The notes under the pieces were generated by a model. The model saw only the letters and a list, made by a program, of their open reading frames with translations, made no database searches and was not told the origin of the DNA. Position numbers and translations under genes: made by a program. Positions 7,008 to 16,256 of a stretch of 46,969 bases of DNA are shown piece after piece (position 1 is the first letter of the stretch; each line of letters begins with the position of its first letter). This stretch comes from Planctomycetota bacterium (GTDB taxonomy: Bacteria; Planctomycetota; Phycisphaerae; Phycisphaerales; SM1A02), in contig JADFSH010000013.1 in the NCBI GenBank assembly GCA_022560875.1, positions 1 through 46,969 on the forward strand, written 5' to 3'.

Positions 7008-7586
7008 TCAGGAGGCTTTGGAGATCAGTTTCACGGCAAGTTCCAGACCCTTGCCGGAGGAGTTCATGAGGTGGTTGCTGACGGAATTAATCATCTCGAC
7101 AAACTCGATCATGTTGTCAAGACGGTCGTTGAGAGCCTTGAGACGGGCGGCTTCCGGATCAAGCTTGCGCTTCTTTCGACCGGGGTTGAGCATGGCGCTC
7201 AGGTCGCGACAGATGAGAAGTTCATCCAGCAGCGGTTCGATTTCGCGTTTCTTGCGCTCGCGAAGAATCGTGCGAAACAACTTCCAGACGTCCTGCTCAG
7301 CCGAGAAGTATTCCTTTCGATCGCCCCGACGATGCACGCGACTTATGACACCCCAGTCCAGAAGCGATCGCAACGTCATCGACGCGCTGCCGCGACTGAT
7401 GTCGAGTCGAGACATCATATCATCGGTATTGAGGGTCTCATCCGAGAGATACAGCAGGGCGTGGACTTCCGCCATGGAGCGGGAGATACCCCAGCTTGAG
7501 GCCATCTGTCCCCAAAGGGCAATGAAACGCTCCTGCGATTCATGCAGGATTCGCTGAGTTTCGGGTTGGGTCTGTATGCCAGTCAA
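7008..7586 (-). CDS. GbsR/MarR-type winged-helix transcriptional regulator
   Basis: A 192-residue DNA-binding protein. Residues 20-100 form a winged helix typical of the GbsR branch of MarR-like regulators: WGQMASSWGISRSMAEVHAL, then LSDETLNTDDMMSRLDISRG, then ASMTLRSLLDWGVISRVHRR with the wing GDRKEYFSAE. The C-terminal 90 residues are helical and charged, probably a dimerisation or effector region. The frame can start only at TTG 7586 or further inside, because an in-frame TGA lies five codons upstream of it. No strong ribosome site is visible. GbsR relatives often control compatible-solute or envelope genes, but no such target adjoins it here. Confidence 0.8.
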   Translation of the reverse strand: MTGIQTQPETQRILHESQERFIALWGQMASSWGISRSMAEVHALLYLSDETLNTDDMMSRLDISRGSASMTLRSLLDWGVISRVHRRGDRKEYFSAEQDVWKLFRTILRERKKREIEPLLDELLICRDLSAMLNPGRKKRKLDPEAARLKALNDRLDNMIEFVEMINSVSNHLMNSSGKGLELAVKLISKAS

Positions 7587-7723
7587 CGTGGTGCTGCTTC
7601 ACCGGAAGGGTAGCGACCTGACTCCAGACGCCAAGCTGATTTTCAATTCTTTTTGAAAATATTTGTCGTTCCGAAATGCGTCTTTTAAGTCGGAGGTTCT
7701 GGCATGTCAGAACCCGGGCTCAA

Positions 7724-8005
7724 CTATGCCTTCAGGTCGATGTGGGAGTTTTCCTCGTCCGGATTCGGAAGGGGGCGATGGTCGTGGGATCGCTGCTCCT
7801 GCTGGTTTTCCTCCGAGTCGGTATGCGGCAACTGGCGGACGGCGTCGGCGGTTTCCACTCCCGCGACTTTCAGGTCTACCTGATCCGCGTACCTGCGTCC
7901 GGACTCGCTCGCGGCCTTTTCACGGTCGCGAGTCTTGCTCGCCATCAGCTGAGCCTGAGCGGCCTGGAGCAGTGAGGTTTCGATGGGTGACCCGATCGTA
8001 CTCAT
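7724..8005 (-). CDS. Small conserved hydrophilic protein
   Basis: A 93-residue polar protein with no Cys and no membrane helix. The first half is helical and Ala/Lys-rich (LLQAAQAQLMASKTRDREK, then YADQVDLKVAGVETADAV). The second half is rich in Asp, Glu, Gln and His (ENQQEQRSHDHR) and is probably disordered. AGGAC lies upstream of the ATG at 8005. I have the impression of related small proteins in planctomycete genomes, but I cannot confirm it without a search. It lies 136 nt upstream of the GbsR-like gene on the same strand and 95 nt downstream of the TPR-like secreted protein gene, so membership in a longer minus-strand transcript is possible. Confidence 0.6.
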   Translation of the reverse strand: MSTIGSPIETSLLQAAQAQLMASKTRDREKAASESGRRYADQVDLKVAGVETADAVRQLPHTDSEENQQEQRSHDHRPLPNPDEENSHIDLKA

Positions 8006-8100
8006 GACAGTCCTATCGACTCAAAATGTGAGAGGGGTAAAAAGTCGTGATTCCGCCGATAATGAGGCGATTCTCATTCCGGAGAGATGCCGGTGAAATC

Positions 8101-9687
8101 CTAATCCTCTTCCGTCCAGATACTCTGGAGGAGCGTAATGAAGGTCGGGTCATTGGGGATGGAAGCCATCTGCGCGAGCCCTTCTTCGATCAACCCATGA
8201 TTGTCGAGCTGATGTCCCAGATACGCCAGCAGGAAGCCATGGGAATCAACTTCAATCTTCTCCTTGAGACGTAGCTGCAGTTCACTAACCGCCCTGAGCA
8301 TGCGATTTCGATCGGGAAGCAACGCCTCAGCGTAAAGGATGTCGATCATTTCCGGATGCTTGATGAGCAGGCGTTTCAGAGTGAAGGCGCTGGGGAGATA
8401 AAGTCCCGCGCCGAGTTGAGCATGCGCCACTCCCGCCAGTGCGAACGGATGGTCAGGGATGATGCGTAATGCCCGTTGGAATCGTCTTTCAGACCAGAAA
8501 TATTCATGGTTGGCAAGGCGATCCTCGGCGGTTCGCATCAGTTCGTTGAACCGGTCTTCCCGATCGGTTGCGAAATGCTGAACCCGCTCACCATGACGCA
8601 GGATCAAGCCGTATTGCTCGATTCCCCGTCGGGAGCGGTCATTCTTTTCATCACCCTCCGAGGCGGGGTCCGGGTCGGGTTCGCGTTGCGTTTTGGTCGG
8701 TCGAAGACGATCAACCGGCTTGCCCGGCTCCTGATGCCTGCGCGGAGCACTCCCTTCGAGTCTTTGACGCAACTCCTCGTATTGACCGCCAAGTCCGATG
8801 AGAAAATCACGTTGAATGGTCACATCAGATGTGTTTTTGTCGGCATAACGATCGGCGATCCTGTTCAGGAGGTTGATATAGGCCTCCTCCTGGACGAGGT
8901 TGGATTGGCGATGATCGGCAACTTTGACGTCCAGCCGAGCATCACCAAGCCTGAGGTTGGCCATGCTCGTCTTTGAAGATAATGTGAGACGCGAGGCGTT
9001 AGTCTTGATCTGTTGATCCTGAGCCAGACGGGCGCGGTCGAATGGACTGAGAAGTCGTCCGTAATCGTCGGTTTCTGATTCACTCGAAGAGATGCCGCGA
9101 AGACTGGAAGCTCCGATCAGAATCTGCTTTCCTTCCGGTGTGAAAGAAAGACCAATAAGACTCTGGGCATTCACGCGAGTCTGTCGTATGCGGGCAGATT
9201 GCAAGAGCCTATCCTGATCGCGCTTCCTCTGGAAGTTTGACAGGTTGCTTATGGTAAAGCGATAGTCAGCGCCCTCGCGGGCTGATCGACTCCCGTCTGT
9301 GCGGTAATAGCTGAGCAAATCGAGATTCTGTCCGTAGCGTAAATTCTTATAGTCATTGCCGAATTTCGTGAGTCCCGGGTTGGACAAGGCACTGTCAGCC
9401 CGAAAGCGGAATTGTGAATCCTCGGCAAGCGTGCCTCGGAACTCACGTGGCGCGCTGTATCCGACGGTGCCCCTGAAGCCAAGGCCACGGGCGACATTGT
9501 CAGTCACAATGAGGTTGCGGATCCGGAAGTCAAGGCGATTACGTGATTGGTTGACTCGTCCGGTTCGCCGACTCAAGTTGGCGTCCAGGGCATTGCCCGC
9601 ACCCAAGGCATCCTGACCCTGGGCGGGGGAGATGATCGACAACTCAGTCCCGAGAAGGAGAAGAATGATAAGGAGCGTTTGACGCAT
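8101..9687 (-). CDS. Secreted or periplasmic TPR-like hypothetical protein
   Basis: A 528-residue exported protein. The ATG at 9687 was preferred over an upstream in-frame start because it gives a clean signal peptide (MRQTLLIILLLLGTELSI) and AGGGAAG lies about 10 nt before it. Residues 25-330 are Arg/Asn/Ser-rich with repeated RxxN and YGQNLDLL-type phrases and look largely non-globular. An acidic linker is followed by a C-terminal helical region with TPR-like helices (RFQRALRIIPDHPFALAGVAHAQLG, abbreviated here to RFQRALRII and FALAGVAHAQ). That region suggests protein binding. No enzymatic motif is seen. The upstream anti-sigma gene is about 200 nt away on the same strand, so this protein could belong to its regulon. 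Confidence 0.7.
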   Translation of the reverse strand: MRQTLLIILLLLGTELSIISPAQGQDALGAGNALDANLSRRTGRVNQSRNRLDFRIRNLIVTDNVARGLGFRGTVGYSAPREFRGTLAEDSQFRFRADSALSNPGLTKFGNDYKNLRYGQNLDLLSYYRTDGSRSAREGADYRFTISNLSNFQRKRDQDRLLQSARIRQTRVNAQSLIGLSFTPEGKQILIGASSLRGISSSESETDDYGRLLSPFDRARLAQDQQIKTNASRLTLSSKTSMANLRLGDARLDVKVADHRQSNLVQEEAYINLLNRIADRYADKNTSDVTIQRDFLIGLGGQYEELRQRLEGSAPRRHQEPGKPVDRLRPTKTQREPDPDPASEGDEKNDRSRRGIEQYGLILRHGERVQHFATDREDRFNELMRTAEDRLANHEYFWSERRFQRALRIIPDHPFALAGVAHAQLGAGLYLPSAFTLKRLLIKHPEMIDILYAEALLPDRNRMLRAVSELQLRLKEKIEVDSHGFLLAYLGHQLDNHGLIEEGLAQMASIPNDPTFITLLQSIWTEED

Positions 9688-9884
9688 GAGATGATCTTCC
9701 CTGAGAGTAGGCCACCGGCCTGAACCTTTGAGACAGATAATCATCGAACGATTCTGACCACTATCCCAAGGATATTATTCGCCAGATCAGGGAAAAAGAA
9801 AGATCGGCGAATTTCTCTGAGTTTTTCCCCCACTGGTATAAACGGGCGGATTTTGCCGCCATTATCATGATTACCGGACAGTTC

Positions 9885-10778
9885 TCAAGGAAACCGGATC
9901 TGGAAGGAAATTGCGCGGGCGATACGCTCCATATCCTCTTCGTCGCAGCAGCAGAGGAAATAGGTGATACGACCGTCAGTTGCGATCAGGACACGTCGAT
10001 CGCTGGATAGACCACCATCGCAGTCCGCCCACTCTCCGGGACGGTCTCCGAAAGAACCGTTAAATCGGAACTGGCCTGAATCAGCGACCATAAAAAGGCT
10101 GACCATCTGAGGCATGCCATAATCGCTCTGTTGTTTGCGGAACATGACATGCGCGGATCGCTCCGCGGAGGGGACGCCGCACGGTCCCGCACCCGCAAAC
10201 TCGTAACCAATCTCGCTCAGGTCGATCATGGGAACAGACATCGTTTCGAGATGATCGGAGATGAACTGGTAGGCGATCGCCGGGTCGGTGAACAAGATTT
10301 TCTGATTGCGACTTGCCTCATCATTGACACAACGATTGTGCTCGCTGGCAACAAATTTGGCGGAATCCATGATGACATCGGTATCTGGTACTGGTCCGAT
10401 GTCATCGATGGGTTGCCCGAAAATACCAAACAGCACGGCACCAGCCACGATCATAAGCGTGGCGGCGACGGCAAAGATGTTGGCTCGGCTCGGGCCTTTT
10501 AGCCAGCGAGCAAGGGGTTGGGGCGCAATCGATCCGACAATCGTTCGATCGACCTGATCCAGCTTCGCGCGGATCTGGTTGGCGAGTTCTTCCGGAGCGG
10601 TGTCTGCCTGGCGGGTGATAACATCAGAGATGTGACGTTTGAGCTTTCTCTCAAAGTCCACGCGCTGGCACAACGCCTCATCGTTCTCGATCAGGTTCTC
10701 AAGACGGGAAGACTCTTCGGGAGTCAACTCACCGTCAACGTAAAGCCGGATCTCCTTAGTGGAAGGTGGGTTGGTCAT
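9885..10778 (-). CDS. Anti-sigma factor, single-pass membrane protein
   Basis: A 297-residue regulator. Residues 8-50 resemble the N-terminal sigma-binding helices of planctomycete anti-sigma factors (RLYVDGELTPEESSRLENLI, then CQRVDFERKLKRHI), though the classical zinc-binding HxxxCxxC of ZAS domains is not complete. A membrane helix lies near residues 98-122 (NIFAVAATLMIVAGAVLFGI). The 170-residue outer domain has two Cys-containing segments, including a striking FLCCCDEED near the C-terminus. It lies 114 nt downstream of the ECF sigma gene on the same strand, the usual arrangement for a sigma/anti-sigma pair. The outer domain is the probable sensor. The CCC cluster could bind metal or sense thiols, but this is inference. 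Confidence 0.8.
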   Translation of the reverse strand: MTNPPSTKEIRLYVDGELTPEESSRLENLIENDEALCQRVDFERKLKRHISDVITRQADTAPEELANQIRAKLDQVDRTIVGSIAPQPLARWLKGPSRANIFAVAATLMIVAGAVLFGIFGQPIDDIGPVPDTDVIMDSAKFVASEHNRCVNDEASRNQKILFTDPAIAYQFISDHLETMSVPMIDLSEIGYEFAGAGPCGVPSAERSAHVMFRKQQSDYGMPQMVSLFMVADSGQFRFNGSFGDRPGEWADCDGGLSSDRRVLIATDGRITYFLCCCDEEDMERIARAISFQIRFP

Positions 10779-10892
10779 AGCAGTCTCAAACTTCGCTGGA
10801 TGTTATCGGCTCTCCGATACGGAATCTAAGGCACTATCAAACACAATACCGCCTCTAAAATAGCGACCCTTTGGTCATTCTCGCCTGTTCAT

Positions 10893-11525
10893 CTAACTAC
10901 CGGTCAGGCCTTTTTCTTCTGCCAATTCCGCCAATTGTTCGATAAGAATGCTTCGAGCCCGATGGAGGCGACTCATGATCGTCCCGATGGGCACATTCTG
11001 GATTTCCGCGATTTCCCGATATTTCATCCCCTCAACTCCCCAGAGAAGCAAAACGGAACGGTATTCCGGCTTCAGACCCTCAATCGCCTCCTTCAGTCGC
11101 TCATCCACGTGCTCCCAGTCGAAACTGGCCAGATTCCAGGCCGGGGACGGCTCATCGGGTCCGGGCTGATCGTCAACGGTCTGCACCAGATCTTCGGAAA
11201 TAACCCCTTGGCGCTTGGCCTTGGCTACACGTGAGTAGAAGACGTTATGGAGGATTTTGAAGAGCCAGGGTCGGATACCCCCGCCCTGTTCCTCGAATCG
11301 CTCGGAGACGCGAAGAGCCTTGAGAAAAGTTTCCTGGACGAGGTCGGAGGCTTCATCGGGATGGCGCGTCAACTGCATTGCCATTCTGAAAATGGCGTCC
11401 AGTTGCTCCAAGGCGAGCTGCTCAAACAGTTGCCGCTCCAAGTTCCTCTCCTGAATGATTCCTGTCCGAAGGGCATCGTCGTTTTTCAGCCGTGATTGGT
11501 GATCATAGCGTGTCTGGCGATGCAT
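10893..11525 (-). CDS. ECF-type RNA polymerase sigma factor
   Basis: A 210-residue sigma-70 family protein of the extracytoplasmic-function group. Region 2 is visible as LDAIFRMAMQLTRHPDEASD followed by LVQETFLKALR (core binding and -10 recognition). Region 4 is visible as LKPEYRSVLLLWGVEGMKYR and EIAEIQNVPIGTIMSRLHRA (-35 helix-turn-helix). The linker between them is acidic. I chose the ATG at 11525 because the frame upstream of it overlaps the metG promoter region and lacks family similarity. No clear ribosome site is present. It is divergent from metG and followed by a membrane-bound anti-sigma factor, so its activity is probably released by an envelope signal. Confidence 0.88.
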   Translation of the reverse strand: MHRQTRYDHQSRLKNDDALRTGIIQERNLERQLFEQLALEQLDAIFRMAMQLTRHPDEASDLVQETFLKALRVSERFEEQGGGIRPWLFKILHNVFYSRVAKAKRQGVISEDLVQTVDDQPGPDEPSPAWNLASFDWEHVDERLKEAIEGLKPEYRSVLLLWGVEGMKYREIAEIQNVPIGTIMSRLHRARSILIEQLAELAEEKGLTGS

Positions 11526-11676
11526 CCGGTGTGAACTTGATATGGACTGATACTTATTGGTCGCGTTGAGAGCCGTATAGAGAAAGTTGACAGATTGTTG
11601 TGAATCCTCGAAAACCGCAAATTTCAAGATGGCGTTTACCCCGCAGATGCCTGAGAGAAACGTACAATCCGCCCCC

Positions 11677-13263
11677 ATGACCGGCAGTCGCACCTATATC
11701 ACCACGCCTATTTACTACGTCAACGACAAGCCCCACATCGGACATCTCTATACAACCACCCTCTGCGATGTTTATGCGAGATTTTTTCGTTTCGCCGGGT
11801 GGGACGTCTTCTTTCTCACCGGAACCGACGAGCACGGTCAGAAAATCGAAAAAGCCGCTCAGGAACGGGGGATCACGCCCCAAGCTCTCGCTGATGAGAA
11901 TGCGGCTGAATTTGAGAAGTTGATGACCAACGCCGGCTTCACGCATGATGATTTCATCCGCACCACCCAACCTCGTCATGTGAAGCAGGTCCAGGCGTTC
12001 GTTTCCAGACTGCACGAAGCGGGGTACATTTATCTCGGAGAATACGAGGGCTGGTACGACGAGGGCCAGGAGGAGTACATCCCTGAAAACAAGGCCAAAG
12101 ATAGTGACTACAAATCCACAACATCCGGCAAGCCACTAATTAAGGCCAAGGAACAAAACTTCTACTTCAAACTCAGCGCCTTCCAGGATCGCATGGAAAA
12201 GTTGTTGATCGATCAGCCCGACTTCGTTCGTCCTGAAGCCCGAAGGAACGAAGTGCTCGGTCGTCTCCGCGAGGGTTTGCAGGATGTGCCCATGAGCCGC
12301 ACGAATTTTTCATGGGGCGTTCCAATGCCAAATGACCCGCAGCACGTGATTTACGTGTGGATTGATGCCCTGATGAATTACGCCACGGCCTTGGGGTTGG
12401 GTGATCATGACAGCGAGGAATACAAATCGCGGAGCAAGTATTGGCCAGCAACGTATCACGTGGTGGGCAAGGAGATTTTGTGGTTCCATGCCGTGATCTG
12501 GCCATCGATACTGATGGCTTTGGAGCTTCCCTTGCCCAGATGTGTGTACGCTCACAGCTTCTGGATTCGAGAAGGCCAGAAGATGAGCAAATCTTTAGGC
12601 AATTTCATCGATCTTGCGGCGATTAATCAATATCTTGATGCGTATGGTAGTGATATGTGGCGATATTACATGATCACGCATGGGCCACTTGGGGCGACTG
12701 ATGCCAATTTCTCCGCAAGTCAGTATCACGATGTCTACCACGCGGACCTGGTCAACACGGTGGGTAACTGCTCAAGCCGCGTCACGGCCATGATAAACAA
12801 GTACTTTGACGGTGAAGTGCCCACGGAATCACCCCAAGGCAAGCGCATGATCATCGCCGATGTGGATTGGCCGGCATTGGCCAACAGCGCGGTTCAGGAC
12901 ACAACCCAGGCCATGGAGAAGCTCGATTTCCCCGGAGCCATGCTCGCCACACTCGGCCTCATGCGCAAAGTCGATGGTTTTATTAATCACACCGAGCCAT
13001 TCAAGCTCGCCAAGGACGACACCAGACGTGATGAACTGGGGGCGATTCTGTATCAGTGTCTGGAAGCCGTCCGCATCTCCTCGCTCCTGCTCTGGTCGGC
13101 ATTGCCCACGAAGATGGAAGAACTCTGGGTTGCCCTCGGGCTCGATATCGATCCGCGACAGGGTGAGTTGCCTAAACTGGCGGCGTGGGGAGGCCTTCAG
13201 GTGGGCACAAAGATAAAGAAAGTCGCACTCTTTCCCCGGGTGGACAATCCGGTTGAAAACTGA
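11677..13263 (+). CDS. metG: Methionyl-tRNA synthetase lacking the zinc-binding cysteines
   Basis: Class I aminoacyl-tRNA synthetase that charges tRNA-Met with methionine in the cytoplasm. The product is 528 residues. The nucleotide-binding HIGH motif is at residues 20-23 (PHIGHLYTT) and KMSKS at 302-306. WIDALMNY and the GKEILWFHAVIWP segment are typical of the methionine pocket. In the connective-peptide region the usual Cys pair is absent: YEGWYDEGQEEYIPENKA stands where zinc-containing enzymes have WYCxxC. This fits the zinc-free type of bacterial MetRS. The C-terminal helical anticodon-binding domain is present, while the extra dimerisation (EMAP-like) domain is absent. Start chosen at 11677. 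Divergent from the ECF sigma gene. Confidence 0.95.
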   Translation: MTGSRTYITTPIYYVNDKPHIGHLYTTTLCDVYARFFRFAGWDVFFLTGTDEHGQKIEKAAQERGITPQALADENAAEFEKLMTNAGFTHDDFIRTTQPRHVKQVQAFVSRLHEAGYIYLGEYEGWYDEGQEEYIPENKAKDSDYKSTTSGKPLIKAKEQNFYFKLSAFQDRMEKLLIDQPDFVRPEARRNEVLGRLREGLQDVPMSRTNFSWGVPMPNDPQHVIYVWIDALMNYATALGLGDHDSEEYKSRSKYWPATYHVVGKEILWFHAVIWPSILMALELPLPRCVYAHSFWIREGQKMSKSLGNFIDLAAINQYLDAYGSDMWRYYMITHGPLGATDANFSASQYHDVYHADLVNTVGNCSSRVTAMINKYFDGEVPTESPQGKRMIIADVDWPALANSAVQDTTQAMEKLDFPGAMLATLGLMRKVDGFINHTEPFKLAKDDTRRDELGAILYQCLEAVRISSLLLWSALPTKMEELWVALGLDIDPRQGELPKLAAWGGLQVGTKIKKVALFPRVDNPVEN

Positions 13264-13334
13264 TCGTGCGAGAGGCTTGCGAATGCCCACATCGGTCACG
13301 GATACCTCCCGATTAAAGTGCTCGGACTCGGTGA

Positions 13335-15515
13335 TTAACCCCATCCCGCAAGGAGATTGAGTAGATCGGTGACGTTGACCAAACCATCGACATTGCCATC
13401 TTCCGGGCACATGTCGCACGTTCCCCACGCCGCAAGGACCATGAGAAGGTCAGAGACATTGACCACATTATCGAGGTTGACATCGCCTCGCGCCAGATCG
13501 CATTCGTCTGGGAGACCATTGGCATTCACATCGGCGGTGGCGGTGGGGGCGAGATAGTCGATGGTGACGGCAATTGAAGTTGTGCCGTCGCAATCCTCGG
13601 GAAGAAAATTCGAGGATTGCATCAAGAGAACCGCATCACCGCCTTCTACGAGCGTGTTGAAGGTATCCATGTCCACCACGAATGAATCCGTGTCGGGGAC
13701 GAGCGGGCAATTTGAGGCTCCGAACTTGAAGACGGTGTCGATGAAGGTGCCGTTGAGAAGGACATCGATGTTGTTGAAAGTGAATGTGAGTATGCCCACC
13801 GCCTCGAAGGACATGGTGACATCGCTCAACGCGGTCGGGGGGGAGACAAAGGTATGAATGGCACTGGCTCCGGATCCGAACGGCGAGAAAACCGGCGAGC
13901 TCTCGAAAAAAGGCGCGATGAACTCACATGAATCAGCGATGCCATTGTTGTTGCAATCTTCACAATCGTCTGGGATGCCGTTGGCGTTGCAGTCCATGCG
14001 AATCCCTTCTGCGATGTCGCATGAATCGGCAATGCCATTGTTGTTGCAGTCTTCGCATTCATCGGGAATGCCGTTGGCGTTGCAGTCCGAGCTGAATTCG
14101 CTCGAAACATCACATTCATCAGGGATAGTGTTGGCGTTGCAGTCAACGCTGGTGTTGTCCGCAATGTCAATAGCGTCTTCAATACAGTTGAGATTGCAGT
14201 CGGAGACGGGGAGGATTACGGGACACACCGCCTGGCGAAAATTGGCCATGGTGAAAGCAGTGTTGTTGATCGTCTGAGCATTGTCGGCCGCGTCGGGCAG
14301 GCCCTCGGCGATGCCGGTGGGTTGACCTGTAAACGTGACATCGGGGTTGGAGAACTGCATGACCCTCGGACTTCCGTTGGAAAGGGAAAGCACCGTGCGG
14401 AAGCTTTCACCCGGCTCCCAATACCCGAAAGAATAAGGGAACGCGCCCATGCCGCTCCCGACAGACTCGCGATTATGATGGCAGCCCAGGTTGTGGCCGA
14501 CCTCATGGGCATAGGTCAGGTTCCCCGCGGCACAGCCGATCTCGACCACGTTGAAAGAGAATCCCTGGAATGCCGGGGTGACGTTGTTCATCAGCCAGGC
14601 GATGCCGCAACCGTTAATTGCTGAAACGAACAGACTCACGTTGTCGGCCCCGAGACTGTCCCGAATGGCGTGTATGCCATCGATGAAGCCATCGCCGGGA
14701 TTCGACAGCCGGAACAGGTCCGTAGCCGCATTACCCGATTCCGAATAGGCGATCTCATCGAGATGAACAAGATTCAGTCGAGTCGTGACGAGACTGTTTG
14801 CAAACGCGGTATTGGCGTTGAGCAAAGCAAGCAACGCTTCCGCCTCTGCGTTGACAGCGCCTCCCATGAGAATCCTTGCATTTGTCGTGTACAGAATGAT
14901 AACATCGATTCTCGAACCGTCTTCGCCGTAGGATGCATCCATGGGCTGCGTATTCAGTTGGTCAGGCGAGGGAACGAACTGCATCGTCTCGTCCGTAAGA
15001 CATTCGGGATACTGCCCCGGGTCAATCTTCCAGGCTTCGTGCACGCCCGGTGCGGTGGCGCGTATCTGGTATTCCCCGAGACCGGGGATGCGTATGTCCG
15101 CGGCAAGTACGCCCCGGTGTGACACGAGTTGAAATGAACTTCCCGGGTATTCAGGAAAAATTCCCCTGAGCGCGATGGTGTCCCGATACCCGATCCTCGT
15201 CGCCGGAAATTCCCGGTGCTCCACCCGGCCCGTGAATGATGCATCATCAAACAGGTTGAAGACGAGCTGATTCGCGCCCCCGGGGGCCAATGCGATTACC
15301 AGTTCAATATCGATGTCAACTGCGCGTCGCTGCGTGACTTCCGAGTTGATGACCCGACGTGTGTGCCGGACCAATTTTGAAGACTGAAGAAGTTGAGGTA
15401 TTTCGAAAGGCGACTTTGGGGCTGGTGATACTTGCCCGGAAACCGACGAGCACGCCATTCCCACCATCGCAATCCAGACGGGTAACAAGATGGATGAGCG
15501 ATGCTTGCTTCTCAT
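13335..15515 (-). CDS. Secreted reprolysin-like metalloprotease with dockerin-type C-terminus
   Basis: A 726-residue exported protease. The ATG at 15515 gives a signal peptide (SILLPVWIAMVGMACSSVSG). The catalytic domain contains the metzincin zinc motif HEVGHNLGCHH (HExxHxxGxxH) with a plausible downstream Met-turn region. Upstream segments such as IDVIILYTTNARI and NTAFANSLVTTRLNLVHLDE match the reprolysin-like fold. Four Asp/Asn-rich calcium-binding units (CNANGIPDECED and CNNNGIADSC types) follow. A jelly-roll-like domain comes next. The end has two dockerin-like repeats (VNLDNVVNVSDLLMVLAAWG and NVDGLVNVTDLLNLLAGWG) as expected for planctomycete secreted proteins. It probably acts outside the cell or in the enlarged periplasm. 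Substrate unknown. It is convergent with metG. Confidence 0.9.
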   Translation of the reverse strand: MRSKHRSSILLPVWIAMVGMACSSVSGQVSPAPKSPFEIPQLLQSSKLVRHTRRVINSEVTQRRAVDIDIELVIALAPGGANQLVFNLFDDASFTGRVEHREFPATRIGYRDTIALRGIFPEYPGSSFQLVSHRGVLAADIRIPGLGEYQIRATAPGVHEAWKIDPGQYPECLTDETMQFVPSPDQLNTQPMDASYGEDGSRIDVIILYTTNARILMGGAVNAEAEALLALLNANTAFANSLVTTRLNLVHLDEIAYSESGNAATDLFRLSNPGDGFIDGIHAIRDSLGADNVSLFVSAINGCGIAWLMNNVTPAFQGFSFNVVEIGCAAGNLTYAHEVGHNLGCHHNRESVGSGMGAFPYSFGYWEPGESFRTVLSLSNGSPRVMQFSNPDVTFTGQPTGIAEGLPDAADNAQTINNTAFTMANFRQAVCPVILPVSDCNLNCIEDAIDIADNTSVDCNANTIPDECDVSSEFSSDCNANGIPDECEDCNNNGIADSCDIAEGIRMDCNANGIPDDCEDCNNNGIADSCEFIAPFFESSPVFSPFGSGASAIHTFVSPPTALSDVTMSFEAVGILTFTFNNIDVLLNGTFIDTVFKFGASNCPLVPDTDSFVVDMDTFNTLVEGGDAVLLMQSSNFLPEDCDGTTSIAVTIDYLAPTATADVNANGLPDECDLARGDVNLDNVVNVSDLLMVLAAWGTCDMCPEDGNVDGLVNVTDLLNLLAGWG
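13930..14150. repeat. Imperfect tandem repeats encoding calcium-binding units
   Basis: Inside the protease gene, two copies of a roughly 65-bp unit begin at about 13930 and 14022. Each contains ATGCCATTGTTGTTGCA and then ATGCCGTTGGCGTTGCAGTC. A third partial copy ends near 14150 (GTGTTGGCGTTGCAGTC). They encode the alternating DCNANGIPDEC and DCNNNGIADSC motifs. Such arrays expand and contract easily, so the unit number may differ among relatives. Confidence 0.8.
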
Positions 15516-15738
15516 GCGTTCACTTTCATCAGCCGGCAAAGGTCACAATCATCCTACTCATTCCGACGTATTCGACACGGAATCTCTCCCTTCCCGGCCA
15601 ACTACCAAGTTAGGAGAGAACATGCTTGCCTCCCGTGTCGCGGTCATCTCTTTGTACCGGGACCGGGGGGCTTCCGCTAGATATTTTATCTCGGATAACG
15701 ATCAGGAATCCTGTAGGGTTTGACGTTCAGGAAGAAGT

Positions 15739-15766
15739 AAAAAAAGCGCGGCAGAATATGCCGCGC
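15739..15766 (-). terminator. Intrinsic terminator of the Cys-rich lipoprotein gene
   Basis: A perfect 8-bp stem (GCGCGGCA at 15746-15753 with TGCCGCGC at 15759-15766) closes a 5-nt loop. It is followed on the minus strand by seven T (the A-run at 15739-15745). It lies 35 nt beyond the stop of the gene at 15801-16091 and is oriented to end that transcript. Confidence 0.88.
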
Positions 15767-15800
15767 GTTGATCTGGAATCTTTCAATGTGGTTTTTCAGC

Positions 15801-16091
15801 TCATTTGCTCTTTGCCACATAATCACGCTTTTGAGCGTCCGACCAGGCGTTCCATTTGTTGATGCATTTGCCGCAACAGAAGCCGACCTTTGTGCCGCCA
15901 AAATCGGCCATCATGGCATTGGGATCGATATCGCCACCCATGATCGGGCAGGTGTCGTTGATTGCGCCCATCGAGGCGCTGGCCTGCGTCGTTGCCATGT
16001 CGCCCGAGTCGTCGCTCTCACAACCGACAAAGGCGATCGCCGCGCCTGTGATCAGGATGGCGGGAAGGATATGGATCAATGAACGAATCAT
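15801..16091 (-). CDS. Small Cys-rich lipoprotein, YHS/TRASH-like metal-binding
   Basis: A 96-residue lipoprotein. The signal peptide ends near AAIAFVGC, where the Cys would be lipidated. The mature part contains NDTCPIMGGDIDP and then GTKVGFCCGKCINKW. This CP-x-GG ... FCC-xx-C layout resembles YHS and TRASH-like metal-binding domains found in copper or heavy-metal handling proteins. A near-perfect ribosome site (AGAGGAG) lies before the ATG at 16091, and an intrinsic terminator follows the stop, so the gene is a single transcription unit. Expected location is the inner face of the outer membrane or the periplasm. The metal is not determined by sequence. An ArsR-type fusion regulator is the next gene upstream, which may or may not be related. 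Confidence 0.83.
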   Translation of the reverse strand: MIRSLIHILPAILITGAAIAFVGCESDDSGDMATTQASASMGAINDTCPIMGGDIDPNAMMADFGGTKVGFCCGKCINKWNAWSDAQKRDYVAKSK

Positions 16092-16256
16092 ACTAAGCTC
16101 CTCTTGATGGACTTGGGATAAACGTGAGTTTGCCGGTGTTTGCGGCCTTCTATGTTGAGAACATCATTGTAGCAATATTTCTTCCGAGAAAATGACCACC
16201 AGGTTCGGATACCGGCGATTCAGACTAATGAACCCACAGAATATGGTTACCAGGTG

